Positions 33,020 through 41,609 of a stretch of 64,000 bases of DNA are shown here, in pieces. The first letter of the stretch is position 1. Every line of letters starts with the position of its first letter. A model generated the notes under the pieces. The model was not told the DNA's origin. It ran no database searches and was given only the letters and a program-made list of their open reading frames with translations. The position numbers and the translations under genes are program-made. Source of the stretch: Brevibacillus_H sp049846925 (GTDB taxonomy: Bacteria; Bacillota; Bacilli; Brevibacillales; Brevibacillaceae); assembly GCF_049846925.1 (NCBI RefSeq), contig NZ_JBNCMT010000005.1, positions 62,001-126,000 of the forward strand, read 5' to 3'.

Positions 33020-34231
33020 CTATTTTACTAATTCAGCAGCATCTTTTTTCAATGCTTCTGCTTTGTCAGTTTGCTCCCAAGGAACATTCAGATCGTTACG
33101 TCCGAAGTGTCCGTAAGCAGCCGTTTGTTTGTACATTGGACGACGAAGGTCCAATTGCTTAATGATACCAGCAGGACGAAGATCGAAGTGTTTACGGATC
33201 AATGTAACCAAATCTTCTTCAGCAACTTTACCAGTACCGAATGTATCCACGCTGATAGAAACTGGGTGTGCTACCCCAATTGCATACGCAACTTGTACTT
33301 CACACTTGTCAGCAAGACCAGCAGCAACGATGTTTTTCGCAACGTAACGAGCAGCATATGCGCCGGAACGGTCAACTTTGGTTGGATCTTTACCGGAGAA
33401 AGCTCCACCGCCGTGGCGAGCATATCCACCGTAAGTATCAACGATGATTTTACGACCAGTCAAACCAGCATCCCCTTGAGGTCCACCGATTACGAAACGG
33501 CCAGTTGGGTTAATGAAGTATTTTGTCTCAGCATCCAGGAATTGAGCTGGAACTACAGGTTTGATAACTTGTTCAGTCAAATCAGCCTTGATTTGTTCCA
33601 ATGTAACTTCTGGAGCGTGTTGAGTAGAGATTACGATTGTATCGATACGAACTGGTTTGTCACCATCGTATTCAACTGTCACTTGTGTTTTACCGTCCGG
33701 ACGGAGGTATTCAAGTGTTCCGTTTTTACGAACTTCTGTCAGACGGCGAGCCAATTGGTGTGCCATGCTGATTGGAAGCGGCATTAATTCAGGCGTTTCA
33801 TTGCAAGCAAAACCAAACATAAGACCTTGGTCACCTGCACCGATTGCATCGATTTCAGCATCGGTCATTTTGCCTTCTTTTGCTTCTAACGCTTGGTCTA
33901 CACCAAGAGCGATGTCTGCAGATTGCTCGCCGATTGCAGTGATTACACCGCAAGTGTCAGCATCGAAACCGAACTTCGCGCGATCATAACCGATTTCACG
34001 AATGGTTTCACGTACGAGTTTTTGAATATCAACATACGTGTTAGTAGTGATTTCACCTGCAACAAGAACCAAACCAGTTGTAACCGATGTTTCGCAAGCT
34101 ACGCGTGCATTTGGATCCTTGGAAAGAATCGCATCAAGTACTGAATCTGAAATTTGGTCGCAAATCTTGTCAGGATGTCCTTCCGTAACTGACTCAGAAG
34201 TGAACAAACGACGTCCTTTTTGTAAAGACAT
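33020..34231 (-). CDS. metK: S-adenosylmethionine synthetase
   Basis: The 403-residue enzyme makes S-adenosylmethionine from methionine and ATP. It has the family motifs SVTEGHPDKICDQISD, GAGDQGLMFG and GGGAFSGKDPTKVDRSGAY. Length is typical. SD AAGGAGG precedes the ATG. It is monocistronic, with a sigma-A promoter, an S-box riboswitch and terminator in its leader, so its expression should fall when SAM is abundant. Confidence 0.98.
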   Translation of the reverse strand: MSLQKGRRLFTSESVTEGHPDKICDQISDSVLDAILSKDPNARVACETSVTTGLVLVAGEITTNTYVDIQKLVRETIREIGYDRAKFGFDADTCGVITAIGEQSADIALGVDQALEAKEGKMTDAEIDAIGAGDQGLMFGFACNETPELMPLPISMAHQLARRLTEVRKNGTLEYLRPDGKTQVTVEYDGDKPVRIDTIVISTQHAPEVTLEQIKADLTEQVIKPVVPAQFLDAETKYFINPTGRFVIGGPQGDAGLTGRKIIVDTYGGYARHGGGAFSGKDPTKVDRSGAYAARYVAKNIVAAGLADKCEVQVAYAIGVAHPVSISVDTFGTGKVAEEDLVTLIRKHFDLRPAGIIKQLDLRRPMYKQTAAYGHFGRNDLNVPWEQTDKAEALKKDAAELVK

Positions 34232-34297
34232 GAGCCTACCTCCTTCTTTATGCTTAAAGAATAGTGTGGGTAGCCGAATCGGGTTTCTTTCACGGCC

Positions 34298-34333
34298 AAA
34301 AAATAAACCTTTTCCCAGAAACTGAGGAAAAGG
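34298..34333 (-). terminator. Regulated terminator of the metK S-box leader
   Basis: CCTTTTCC and GGGAAAAGG flank a loop of about 9 bases, followed on the minus strand by TTTATTTTTT. It lies between the S-box aptamer and metK, as expected for transcriptional control by SAM. Confidence 0.85.
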
Positions 34334-34357
34334 TGCTTTTTGTATGCGTTCCCTAAC

Positions 34358-34458
34358 CTCTTATCGGCCAGAATGGTGTTCCATTCTGCTGGTTAGCACC
34401 GTTTCAACGGTTGCCGGGCTTCATCGGGCCAGTCCCTCTTGCCTGCTCTGGATAAGAG
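34358..34458 (-). ncRNA. SAM-I (S-box) riboswitch of metK
   Basis: The minus strand carries the S-box landmarks in order: P1 CTCTTATC, AGAGCAGGCAAGAGGGA-like start, GGCCCGATGAAGCCCGGCAACC, the P3 stem with TTGAAACGG, GTGCTAACCAGC, the P4 stem around GAATGG and CCATTC, and closing GATAAGAG. It binds SAM; bound aptamer favours the downstream terminator. Confidence 0.95.
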
Positions 34459-34475
34459 TATCCATTACGCACTAT

Positions 34476-34504
34476 AGAATAATCTTTTTTGCATATCCTG
34501 TCAA
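34476..34504 (-). promoter_or_regulatory. Sigma-A promoter of metK
   Basis: TTGACA (34499-34504), a 17-base spacer, then TATTCT (34476-34481) on the minus strand lies directly before the S-box aptamer. Confidence 0.8.
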
Positions 34505-34579
34505 CGATTTGTTTGTCATTATTTGAGGATTTTTTTTGTATATTATAGGATGAGCATTTGCCTCTTCATTTATGCTCGG

Positions 34580-35035
34580 TTAACGTATCTCGAATTTGCC
34601 TCGCACCATGATGTGAGCTGTCCCTTTATACCCTGGATCAAGGCGGAGTCCCCTTGAATCCGAGCGAGCAATCAGCAACAAATGATTAGGTGCAACAGGT
34701 GCTCCTGCCTTCAAATCGGCTCCGGCTGTAATATCTGTCAGACCGTCGCCATTTACCCCCGGTACAGATACCACTTTTCCCGTTCGGACAATAAACTCTG
34801 TCCCTTCGAATCCGTAGATCGTCTTGCCTGGCTTCAATTCTGCAACTACTAATTTTGAGCCACCTGTGCCAAGCACCTGCTGTATTTTTTGATCGACATA
34901 GCTTTTGGTCACAACAGGATCATCGGATGAACCCGGAACGCCAGGGGCTCCTACCCCATCTGCCCACACTTGTCCTACAAAAATAGTCATACCGAGGATA
35001 GTTGCCATCAAAATACTTTTTTTATTCAGTCTCAT
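34580..35035 (-). CDS. Secreted protein of unknown function
   Basis: I do not assign this 151-residue protein. It has a signal peptide (residues 1-25, ILMATILGMTIFVGQVWA) and a Gly/Pro/Asp-rich segment, then VVTKSYVDQKIQQVL, a motif seen at the start of many Bacillales surface-associated proteins, and a C-terminal beta-rich domain (GKTIYGFEGTEFIVRTGKVVSV). It lies 20 bases downstream of the SLH-subtilase gene on the same strand and may be co-expressed. A possible hairpin (gagcat/atgctc, 34552-34577) follows it without a good T run. Confidence 0.75.
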   Translation of the reverse strand: MRLNKKSILMATILGMTIFVGQVWADGVGAPGVPGSSDDPVVTKSYVDQKIQQVLGTGGSKLVVAELKPGKTIYGFEGTEFIVRTGKVVSVPGVNGDGLTDITAGADLKAGAPVAPNHLLLIARSDSRGLRLDPGYKGTAHIMVRGKFEIR

Positions 35036-35055
35036 GTGTTTTTCCTCTGCCTCTC

Positions 35056-37611
35056 CTACAAGCTAAACGCTTTTCTTAATAAAACGACGATCTCAGCACG
35101 ACTTGCGTATCCTTGAGGGCGATATCTCGAATCCTCATAGCCTTGTATCCAACGTCTGGCATACAATGCTTCGACAGCCGGGGAAGCCCAATGGTTTGCT
35201 GATACGTCAACGAAGGACGAATAAGTATGTTTGTAGGTATAAAGGTTACGTGCTCTCGTAACCATCACTGCCATTTCTGCACGAGTAATATATTGATCTG
35301 GCTTAATTCGTTTATTCGGGTAACCCTGCAAAATTCCAAGCTTGTACGCTTTAGACATAGCATCAAATGACCAGTGTGTACGTTTCAAATCAACAAAAGG
35401 ATTCGTTGCCGCTCGAGATGGATACGTTCCTTTTTGGTTGATGGAACGAATTAACATGGAGGCAAACTGTGCACGGGTAATCGGTTGATTCGGCCTGAAA
35501 GCATAGTCATCAAAGCCTTTTACAATTCCCAATCGACTTAAATAGGAGATATCTGAACGCGCCCAGTGAGAACTGATATCCCGATAGCCGTTGTACAATA
35601 TTTCCCTTGTCACTGTTATCCGATAGGTATCATATTTAAAGCCAGTTGCAGATGTAAGTCGGATATAGTACGTTCCTCGCTGTAATTTCATTTTGCCAAT
35701 CGGCTTTTTCTTTGCCGACAACTCTGCTACTTCATTTTCATTAAATAAAGCATAGTTGAAATTCTGGTCATTATACAGACTGATTTGTACACCTGATCGA
35801 ACCGGAATCCATGGTGCAGTAATGGTTATATACGACTCAGAAGGTACCTGGAATTGAAACCAGTCACTATCTGTTCGGGAAGGAATCGTCCCCGTCAACA
35901 AGGCACTGTTACCCAGGCGAGTAGCTTGACGGTAATTGTCATTCGGTTCATTCGTGTCCTTACGCTCCGGCGTATAGGCAACATCCAGCTTGTATTGGCC
36001 CGCGATTGCGTTTCCATAAAAATCATTGACCCGAATAAAATACTTGCCTGGTGATACATCCAGATTAACCCGTTCAGTTGGATTTGTTCGTTCACCATAA
36101 TCAAACTTGCCGATCCCCTGGTTTCCTTTCGTCACATATACGACAGGGTCCGCACGCAAGTTATCAACTGACACCGTAATATTCATTTTCCCGTTGTCTC
36201 TGACATAGTATGAAAACCAATCCAGATCATTCGGTTTATGGAGATTCCCAGTAACACTCACCCGATTACCCACTGGAAGTGGACGAGCCTTTTTCTGATC
36301 GTCATTCGTTTCGTAGCGGTCAGCCGACACCATGAATCTGCTGGTGATTGTGTAACTAAAATCACCCATGCCGCCGCTTCGCACCATTTTAATGTAATAT
36401 CTTCCCGGTTTCACTGTGACCGTAGTCGTTCCGCTATCCCCCAGATAATAAGTAACAGGCACATCACTTTCACGGTAAAACGTTGCAGCCAATGGAGAAA
36501 CCGAGCCTGTTGATACTTGTGTATCAAACGTTAATCTTCCTTCATAAGCGATATCCGTATAGTACCAATCGACTGAATCTCTTGAATTGATAACTGCCCG
36601 GATTTGGGATTCAATCGGGAATGCCTTTGCCATTGATTTCGTATTATTGGGCTCAAGGAAGTCAGAAGGTGCAGAAGTCCGAACAGCCGTATCCACATTT
36701 AACAAGCCATAACCTGTTTTTGCATCCCAGCCTTTTGTCCCAAGGTTAATTGCAGAATAATATAGTACCTGCCGAACATCCAGTGGGCTATAGTATGGAT
36801 TCTCCGCCAGAATCATGGCCGCAGCGGCAGCAACCTGTGGAGCCGCTGCAGAGGTCCCCTTCATGGATCCGTATTTCCCGCCTGCTTTCGTTGTGTAAAC
36901 TCCCCAACCTGGTGCCATAATATCCAATTCATTTCCATTATTGGACTGATAAATCGGAGTGTTCTGTTCGTTCACAGCTCCAACTGCAATAACAGTTGGG
37001 TAAGCTGCTGGATAGGCGACACGACTCGATTCATTACCTGTTGCTGCTATCAGTACAACTCCCTTGGACTCCGCATATCTCACTGCGTCTTCCAATGCCT
37101 TGGAGGGATTCAGGTTACTGACAGACATCACGATAATTTTCGCTTTGTGATCGATTGCTGTTCGAATTCCCCTTGCAAGGATATCAGCGTTTTCTGCCTT
37201 ACCTTCATGATCAAGAACTTTAATTGGTAAAATTTTGGCACTCCAAAGCACCCCAGAGACACCGATTCCATTATTCCCTTGGGCAGCCAGGATACCAGCA
37301 ACCATCGTTCCATGTCCATTATCATCTTCAGCCGTTCTCCCCGGATTAACCAGATTAATCCCCGGCAACAGGTTGTTTTTAAGATCAGGGTGGTCTGTAT
37401 CTACCCCGGAATCCAGCACAGCTATGGTTATGGCTCGGTTACCCGTAACTACACTCCATGCACGGTCTGCCCTGATTTGTTTTAAGTGTGTCTGATTGTT
37501 GATATAGTAATCATTCGTTATTGCTGCGGATGCGACTTGTGATTGTAGCGGAAGCAGACACAGTGCAACAACTGCGGTAAGCATGATCCTACTGAGAAAC
37601 GATAGCCTCAT
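35056..37611 (-). CDS. Subtilisin-like protease with PPC repeats and three SLH anchors
   Basis: The 851-residue protein has a signal peptide (1-29), an S8 catalytic domain with Asp67 (AVLDSGVDTDHPD), His100 (NGHGTMVAGI) and the Ser near residue 250 (GTSAAAPQVA), then three pre-peptidase C-terminal (PPC)-like domains (each starting with an EPNN/ETND/EPND motif and DWY/DWF) and three C-terminal SLH domains (YRDISSHWA, FVDLKRTHW, FVDVSANHW) that bind the cell-wall polymer. No I9-type propeptide is visible: the catalytic domain follows the signal almost at once. It probably acts at the cell surface in protein turnover or processing. It is in line with the next gene upstream, a stalk-domain-like protein. 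Confidence 0.92.
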   Translation of the reverse strand: MRLSFLSRIMLTAVVALCLLPLQSQVASAAITNDYYINNQTHLKQIRADRAWSVVTGNRAITIAVLDSGVDTDHPDLKNNLLPGINLVNPGRTAEDDNGHGTMVAGILAAQGNNGIGVSGVLWSAKILPIKVLDHEGKAENADILARGIRTAIDHKAKIIVMSVSNLNPSKALEDAVRYAESKGVVLIAATGNESSRVAYPAAYPTVIAVGAVNEQNTPIYQSNNGNELDIMAPGWGVYTTKAGGKYGSMKGTSAAAPQVAAAAAMILAENPYYSPLDVRQVLYYSAINLGTKGWDAKTGYGLLNVDTAVRTSAPSDFLEPNNTKSMAKAFPIESQIRAVINSRDSVDWYYTDIAYEGRLTFDTQVSTGSVSPLAATFYRESDVPVTYYLGDSGTTTVTVKPGRYYIKMVRSGGMGDFSYTITSRFMVSADRYETNDDQKKARPLPVGNRVSVTGNLHKPNDLDWFSYYVRDNGKMNITVSVDNLRADPVVYVTKGNQGIGKFDYGERTNPTERVNLDVSPGKYFIRVNDFYGNAIAGQYKLDVAYTPERKDTNEPNDNYRQATRLGNSALLTGTIPSRTDSDWFQFQVPSESYITITAPWIPVRSGVQISLYNDQNFNYALFNENEVAELSAKKKPIGKMKLQRGTYYIRLTSATGFKYDTYRITVTREILYNGYRDISSHWARSDISYLSRLGIVKGFDDYAFRPNQPITRAQFASMLIRSINQKGTYPSRAATNPFVDLKRTHWSFDAMSKAYKLGILQGYPNKRIKPDQYITRAEMAVMVTRARNLYTYKHTYSSFVDVSANHWASPAVEALYARRWIQGYEDSRYRPQGYASRAEIVVLLRKAFSL

Positions 37612-37659
37612 TCATCTGCCTCCTTTCTCCCTATGGTATAACCAGCCAAGCAAGGCGAA

Positions 37660-37685
37660 TGGCACCTGGTTCAAGCAAGGTGCCA
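37660..37685. repeat. Inverted repeat between the stalk-domain gene and the SLH-subtilase gene
   Basis: Perfect 8-bp arms tggcacct (37660-37667) and aggtgcca (37678-37685) with a 10-base loop. There is no T run on either side, so it may be a weak terminator, an operator or an mRNA stability hairpin. Confidence 0.4.
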
Positions 37686-37693
37686 CGCAAGGT

Positions 37694-38593
37694 CTATTTT
37701 CGTAATCGGGAAGACCAATCTTCTACCTCATCAAGCAAATTATTCTCGTACCTTTGCGGATTTTTGTCATTTTTATCAAAATTATCCCCTGTTAATTTCT
37801 TGATTACTTCTACCAACGTTTCCCGAGCATCCTCTTCATAATCTCTGAAGTCATCCAGATCATCTTCATCAGAGCTGCGAATCCAGTCTTTCAGTGCATC
37901 AATGGCCTTTTCTTTTTTGCGAACAGCTTCATCGATATCATCAATAATATCTTTCATCCTTCTTTTTTCAGAAGAGCCAATTTGTCTTCCCAGCTCATCA
38001 GCCAGTGCATACATCCGATCTTCCATAACCTCAAAAGGCATACTGCGATAAATCAACCGTTGCTGCAACAGGTTGATATCCGGATCTTTATTAAAATTGA
38101 GTTTTGCGTAGACAACTGTGTCCATATCCTTGGATGTATCCATCAATGCCCGAGCAAGAGTACCCAGATTAATAATGTCCTGCCTCATCATACCGGAATG
38201 GTAATCATCCGCTTCGTAAGGAATACCCGACATAAGGCCAGAAGTAAGTGCTGATTTTACTGTCAGTTTGTTCGCAGAAGTACTATTGTTCCCGGATGAT
38301 GAGTCATTGACAGTTGACGATCCACCACCACCGAAGAACAAATATGCCTGATACTTTTCAGGGTCATAGTAGTAAGCGGCCTTGTTGCGGTCACGCAGTA
38401 CATCAATTGGCACATAGAGCTTACCGTCAATGATAGCGCCCTTCTCCACAACCTGATTTTTCTCGACAACGATTTCAACTTTGTCGTATTCACCAAACTT
38501 ACCAAACGGACTTCCTTCTGCTGCCCAAACCGTTGCAGCAACACTACCCAACAACAAACTTGCCCCCAGCATAGGCACTAGTACTTTCTTCAT
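37694..38593 (-). CDS. Secreted protein with stalk-like N-terminal segment, function unknown
   Basis: The 299-residue protein has a signal peptide (about 1-25) and an N-terminal segment resembling the copper amine oxidase N-like (stalk) domain common in surface proteins (GAIIDGKLYVPIDVLRDRNKAAYYYD), a Gly/Ser/Asn linker (about 85-105) and a helical, acidic C-terminal half (EVMEDRMYALADELGRQIGSSEKRRMKDIIDDIDEAV). AAGGAG lies 8 bases before the chosen ATG; the GTG three codons earlier is within the SD. It stands between the SLH-subtilase and a small secreted protein on the same strand. No enzymatic motif seen. Confidence 0.8.
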   Translation of the reverse strand: MKKVLVPMLGASLLLGSVAATVWAAEGSPFGKFGEYDKVEIVVEKNQVVEKGAIIDGKLYVPIDVLRDRNKAAYYYDPEKYQAYLFFGGGGSSTVNDSSSGNNSTSANKLTVKSALTSGLMSGIPYEADDYHSGMMRQDIINLGTLARALMDTSKDMDTVVYAKLNFNKDPDINLLQQRLIYRSMPFEVMEDRMYALADELGRQIGSSEKRRMKDIIDDIDEAVRKKEKAIDALKDWIRSSDEDDLDDFRDYEEDARETLVEVIKKLTGDNFDKNDKNPQRYENNLLDEVEDWSSRLRK

Positions 38594-38640
38594 TTCTGAC
38601 ACTCCTTACGCATGCGAGTTTGAACACTCTATCTAAAAAA

Positions 38641-39036
38641 TTAACGAATATACTCTACTTCAGGTGGTTCCATATCCAGTGATTGATCAATCTCAATTGT
38701 GCTTCCATCTATAAGACGTGTATAAACAGGTTTTAGTTTCGCAAGATCGATCGGATAAAACGCATTTTCCCAATCTTCTGCATCAACCATTTCCTGAATT
38801 GTAGCCATTTTTCCGTTAGAAATATAATAAATACTTTTCAGTTCTGTCTGATCAATGTAAGTCATAACTCGATCTGTATCTTCTATTATATCAGTCATTG
38901 AAGCATAAACAGGTTTAGTAGTATTAAAATACAACCCTTCCTGCACTTCAGCATAAACTGTTTGATTACTTGTAATTACAAACATAAATAAGACGAGGAC
39001 GACAATTGACGACAAGGCACTAAGTTTAGTGTACAC
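38641..39036 (-). CDS. Small secreted protein of unknown function
   Basis: The 131-residue protein starts at GTG behind AGGAGG (spacing 8) and has a signal peptide (SALSSIVVLVLFMFVI). The mature part is acidic (VYAEVQEGLYFNTTKPVYASM and repeated I/L-x-D pairs) and ends in PPEVEYIR. No known domain recognised. It is divergent from a plus-strand subtilase gene 261 bases away, with an inverted repeat between them. Confidence 0.7.
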   Translation of the reverse strand: MYTKLSALSSIVVLVLFMFVITSNQTVYAEVQEGLYFNTTKPVYASMTDIIEDTDRVMTYIDQTELKSIYYISNGKMATIQEMVDAEDWENAFYPIDLAKLKPVYTRLIDGSTIEIDQSLDMEPPEVEYIR

Positions 39037-39185
39037 AAACTCATCCTCCTATCATTACTCTATTCCTCTTAGCATAGCCGATTTTGCAGGAAGACGACAA
39101 TCATTCATTCCTCCCAAATTGTTCCTATTTCTATATAAAACGTCTCGATGTTTTTCATAAATAAGTGGATCTAGCCGCTTGCGGA

Positions 39186-39212
39186 TACCAAGCGGTCAAA
39201 ACCGCTTTGGTA
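39186..39212. promoter_or_regulatory. Inverted repeat upstream of the plus-strand subtilase, possible operator
   Basis: taccaagcggt and accgctttggta are an 11-bp inverted repeat with one bulged base and a 4-base loop. A TATACT-like -10 (39216-39221) lies just downstream, so a dimeric regulator could bind here. It is not followed by a T run. Confidence 0.4.
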
Positions 39213-39297
39213 CTATATACTATATCGGTAGGAAAGGAAGATTTGTTTTGATAAAATAAGATAAACTATTTCAAATAGGGGAGGATCGCATACAGTT

Positions 39298-40848
39298 ATG
39301 AATCTTCACAGCATACGAAATCCAATTCCTCTTCTCGGGGTTACTTTACTCATCTCCTCGCTAGTGATAAGCAGTCCAATCACGGCAGAAGAGGCACCAC
39401 AGCCCTCTCTTTATGAACAGGAAAAGGCGAAGGAGCCAGAACATCAGGTAGACAATCAACTATTAATCGTGTGGAATACATCCTCTTCAAAAAAACAGAC
39501 AGGTGTCTTGTCCATCCTACAAGGTAGATCAGCACCCGTCATTTCGCAAAACAAGCAGATCACTCCCGAAGTCAGTTTAATTACATTGCAACCCGAAACA
39601 GACACTGAAAGAGTGATGAAGGAGCTTGCCAAAAACCCGGAAATCCAATCAGTCGAGCCGAACCAGACCATACGAGCCTTACTCCCAAGACCAGGCGGGC
39701 CAAGAGTAAATCTCGCCAAAGCAGATGTGGTGGGGCGGTATGTACGCTCAACAACAGCAACTGATCCATTGCTGGAGAATCAATGGGCTCATCCCTTGTT
39801 GCACGTTCAGGAAAGCTGGGAACTCCTGCAGCCTTCACAAAAAAGTGTAACGGTAGCCGTAATCGATACGGGTGCGGACCTATCCCACCCTGATCTGGCA
39901 GATATTCTGTTACCTGGCAAAGATTATATCGATAAGGATGATACACCACTTGATTTGCACGGCCACGGAACACATGTGAGCGGAATTATAGCCGCCATTT
40001 CGGATAACTCAGTGGGTATTACAGGCCTTACCGGTAAAGCAGATGTCAAAATCCTGCCAATGAAAGTACTTGATTCGAACGGGGAAGGCACGGTTGCTTC
40101 CGAGGTTCAGGCAATTTACGATGCTGTAGCAATGGGGGCAAATGTCATTAATCTAAGCTTGGGATCTGATGAATACTCTCAAGCAGAGCGCAATGCTGTC
40201 CGCTATGCCGTCCAACAAGGCGTGATGGTCGTCGCAGCCACCGGGAATGAATACGCTTCAGTAGGTTATCCGGCTGCATATGCAGAGGCTGTGGCTGTTG
40301 GAGCGACCAATCAATCAGATAACGTACCGGATTTTTCTAATTTTGGATCTCAAGTGGACTTGGTGGCACCAGGCGTTGATATTCTGAGCACCGTTCCTCG
40401 TGAAATCAACAAGTCAGGATACGATTATTCAACAGGCACATCGATGGCAACACCTCACGTAGCTGCACTGGCTGCTCTGCTCATGACACAGCTCCCTGAC
40501 GCAACAAGCAGCGAGATCGAACAAATCATGAAGGATACAGCAGTAGATCTGGGCACAAAAGGAAAAGACAAATATGCTGGGTACGGACGTATTGATTTTC
40601 TTGCCGCTATCCAAAAGGCAAAAGAGGCAGCGCAACCACCAGCCAAGACCTACACACTATCAGAGTTGCAGGCTGATCCTTCGCTCTTTCATCAACTGCT
40701 TGCATCTTACCCTAGCAGTCAAATAACCGTAAAAGCTGCTGATGGAAGTACCTACCTATGGAAAGACCTGGTTTCGCAATCAGCTACCATGGCATCCATT
40801 TTCAAGCAGGATCCTGCTCTGGTCGAGATCACCTTTTCATCTCAATAA
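39298..40848 (+). CDS. Secreted subtilisin-like serine protease
   Basis: The 516-residue protein has a signal peptide (about 1-30), a propeptide (about 50-125; LLIVWNTSSS, then SVEPNQTI) of the I9 type and an S8 catalytic domain with Asp190 (VAVIDTGADLSHPDL), His223 (LHGHGTHVSGI) and the Ser in GTSMATPHVAALAALL. About 85 residues follow the catalytic domain. The spacing from GGGGAGG to the ATG is long (about 13), so the exact start is not certain. Unlike the neighbouring subtilase it has no SLH domains and is probably released. It is on the opposite strand from its neighbours. Confidence 0.92.
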   Translation: MNLHSIRNPIPLLGVTLLISSLVISSPITAEEAPQPSLYEQEKAKEPEHQVDNQLLIVWNTSSSKKQTGVLSILQGRSAPVISQNKQITPEVSLITLQPETDTERVMKELAKNPEIQSVEPNQTIRALLPRPGGPRVNLAKADVVGRYVRSTTATDPLLENQWAHPLLHVQESWELLQPSQKSVTVAVIDTGADLSHPDLADILLPGKDYIDKDDTPLDLHGHGTHVSGIIAAISDNSVGITGLTGKADVKILPMKVLDSNGEGTVASEVQAIYDAVAMGANVINLSLGSDEYSQAERNAVRYAVQQGVMVVAATGNEYASVGYPAAYAEAVAVGATNQSDNVPDFSNFGSQVDLVAPGVDILSTVPREINKSGYDYSTGTSMATPHVAALAALLMTQLPDATSSEIEQIMKDTAVDLGTKGKDKYAGYGRIDFLAAIQKAKEAAQPPAKTYTLSELQADPSLFHQLLASYPSSQITVKAADGSTYLWKDLVSQSATMASIFKQDPALVEITFSSQ

Positions 40849-40861
40849 CCCAATAACGAAA

Positions 40862-40905
40862 CAAAACCCCTGATGCCGTGATGTAAGCTGGCTCAGGGGT
40901 ATTTT
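40862..40905. terminator. Bidirectional terminator between the subtilase and the Ig-like protein gene
   Basis: acccctga (40866-40873) and tcaggggt (40893-40900) with a further inner gcc/ggc pairing; flanked by aaaa and tttt runs. It lies between the convergent subtilase and Ig-like protein genes. Confidence 0.8.
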
Positions 40906-40912
40906 GTGTTTC

Positions 40913-41608
40913 CTATTGGTGGACCGTGCGAAACGGTTGTATCACAGGAGTTCCTAATCCAACCTGACTGCTGGACTGGGTGTCACCAGAAATTTTGAGG
41001 AAATACATCCGTCCTGCTTCAAAGTTGGTAACAGGATCAATGGTTGCGGTCTTTTTGTCAGCCGACAGCCTAAGTGCGGCTTCCACTTTCTCGCCACGAT
41101 CATTCTCAACCCAAAGCGTTTCATCGGTCAAGCTGTCAGCGTCCATCGGCTTTGTAAAGCCAATCTCAAATGTTTTGTCCAGAGGAACACTTCGCTTCAC
41201 TGCCAATTTCCGCTTGAAACCGGCTGTGGAAACGGGATTCTCGGGTGAGACGGTAAAAGAAGCAAGTGGAATGCTGTCCATATAGATCAGTCGATACTGC
41301 TGACCAACCTTTAAAGCTGAATCAGCATCGACAAAAAATGTTGAACCTTTGATTTTTCCCACTCGCACTCCACTAACCTTTTGGCCCTTGGAGTCAATCA
41401 GTTTCACATATTTCGTAAGATCGGCACTACGTATCTCGACGTCGGTAGTAACCGTCATGGAAACATAGGGATTCACATCAGTCGTTCCCCAAGCTGGGCT
41501 TACTTGTCGGATAAATCCGTTATTCTCTGTGCTCGCAAAAGATGACTGGGTGATGAAAACGGCAAAAAGAAGCGACAAGATGACAATGCTATCCTTTAGT
41601 TTCTTCAT
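40913..41608 (-). CDS. Secreted protein with SbsA-type Ig-like domains
   Basis: The 231-residue protein has a signal peptide (1-25) and two beta-rich Ig-like domains of the SbsA_Ig/Big_5 type (first: VSPAWGTTDVNPYVSMTVTTDVE; second: KTFEIGFTKPMDADSLTDETLWV, then FEAGRMYFLKISGDT). These domains occur in S-layer and surface proteins. It is the last gene of an operon with three SLAP-type assembly proteins and begins one base after the stop of the third. A role at the S-layer is inferred from context. Confidence 0.85.
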   Translation of the reverse strand: MKKLKDSIVILSLLFAVFITQSSFASTENNGFIRQVSPAWGTTDVNPYVSMTVTTDVEIRSADLTKYVKLIDSKGQKVSGVRVGKIKGSTFFVDADSALKVGQQYRLIYMDSIPLASFTVSPENPVSTAGFKRKLAVKRSVPLDKTFEIGFTKPMDADSLTDETLWVENDRGEKVEAALRLSADKKTATIDPVTNFEAGRMYFLKISGDTQSSSQVGLGTPVIQPFRTVHQ

Positions 41609-41609
41609 G

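Noticed and set aside
33071..33787. Long plus-strand frame opposite metK
   Set aside because: It is the shadow of the highly conserved metK gene, with no SD and no recognisable product.
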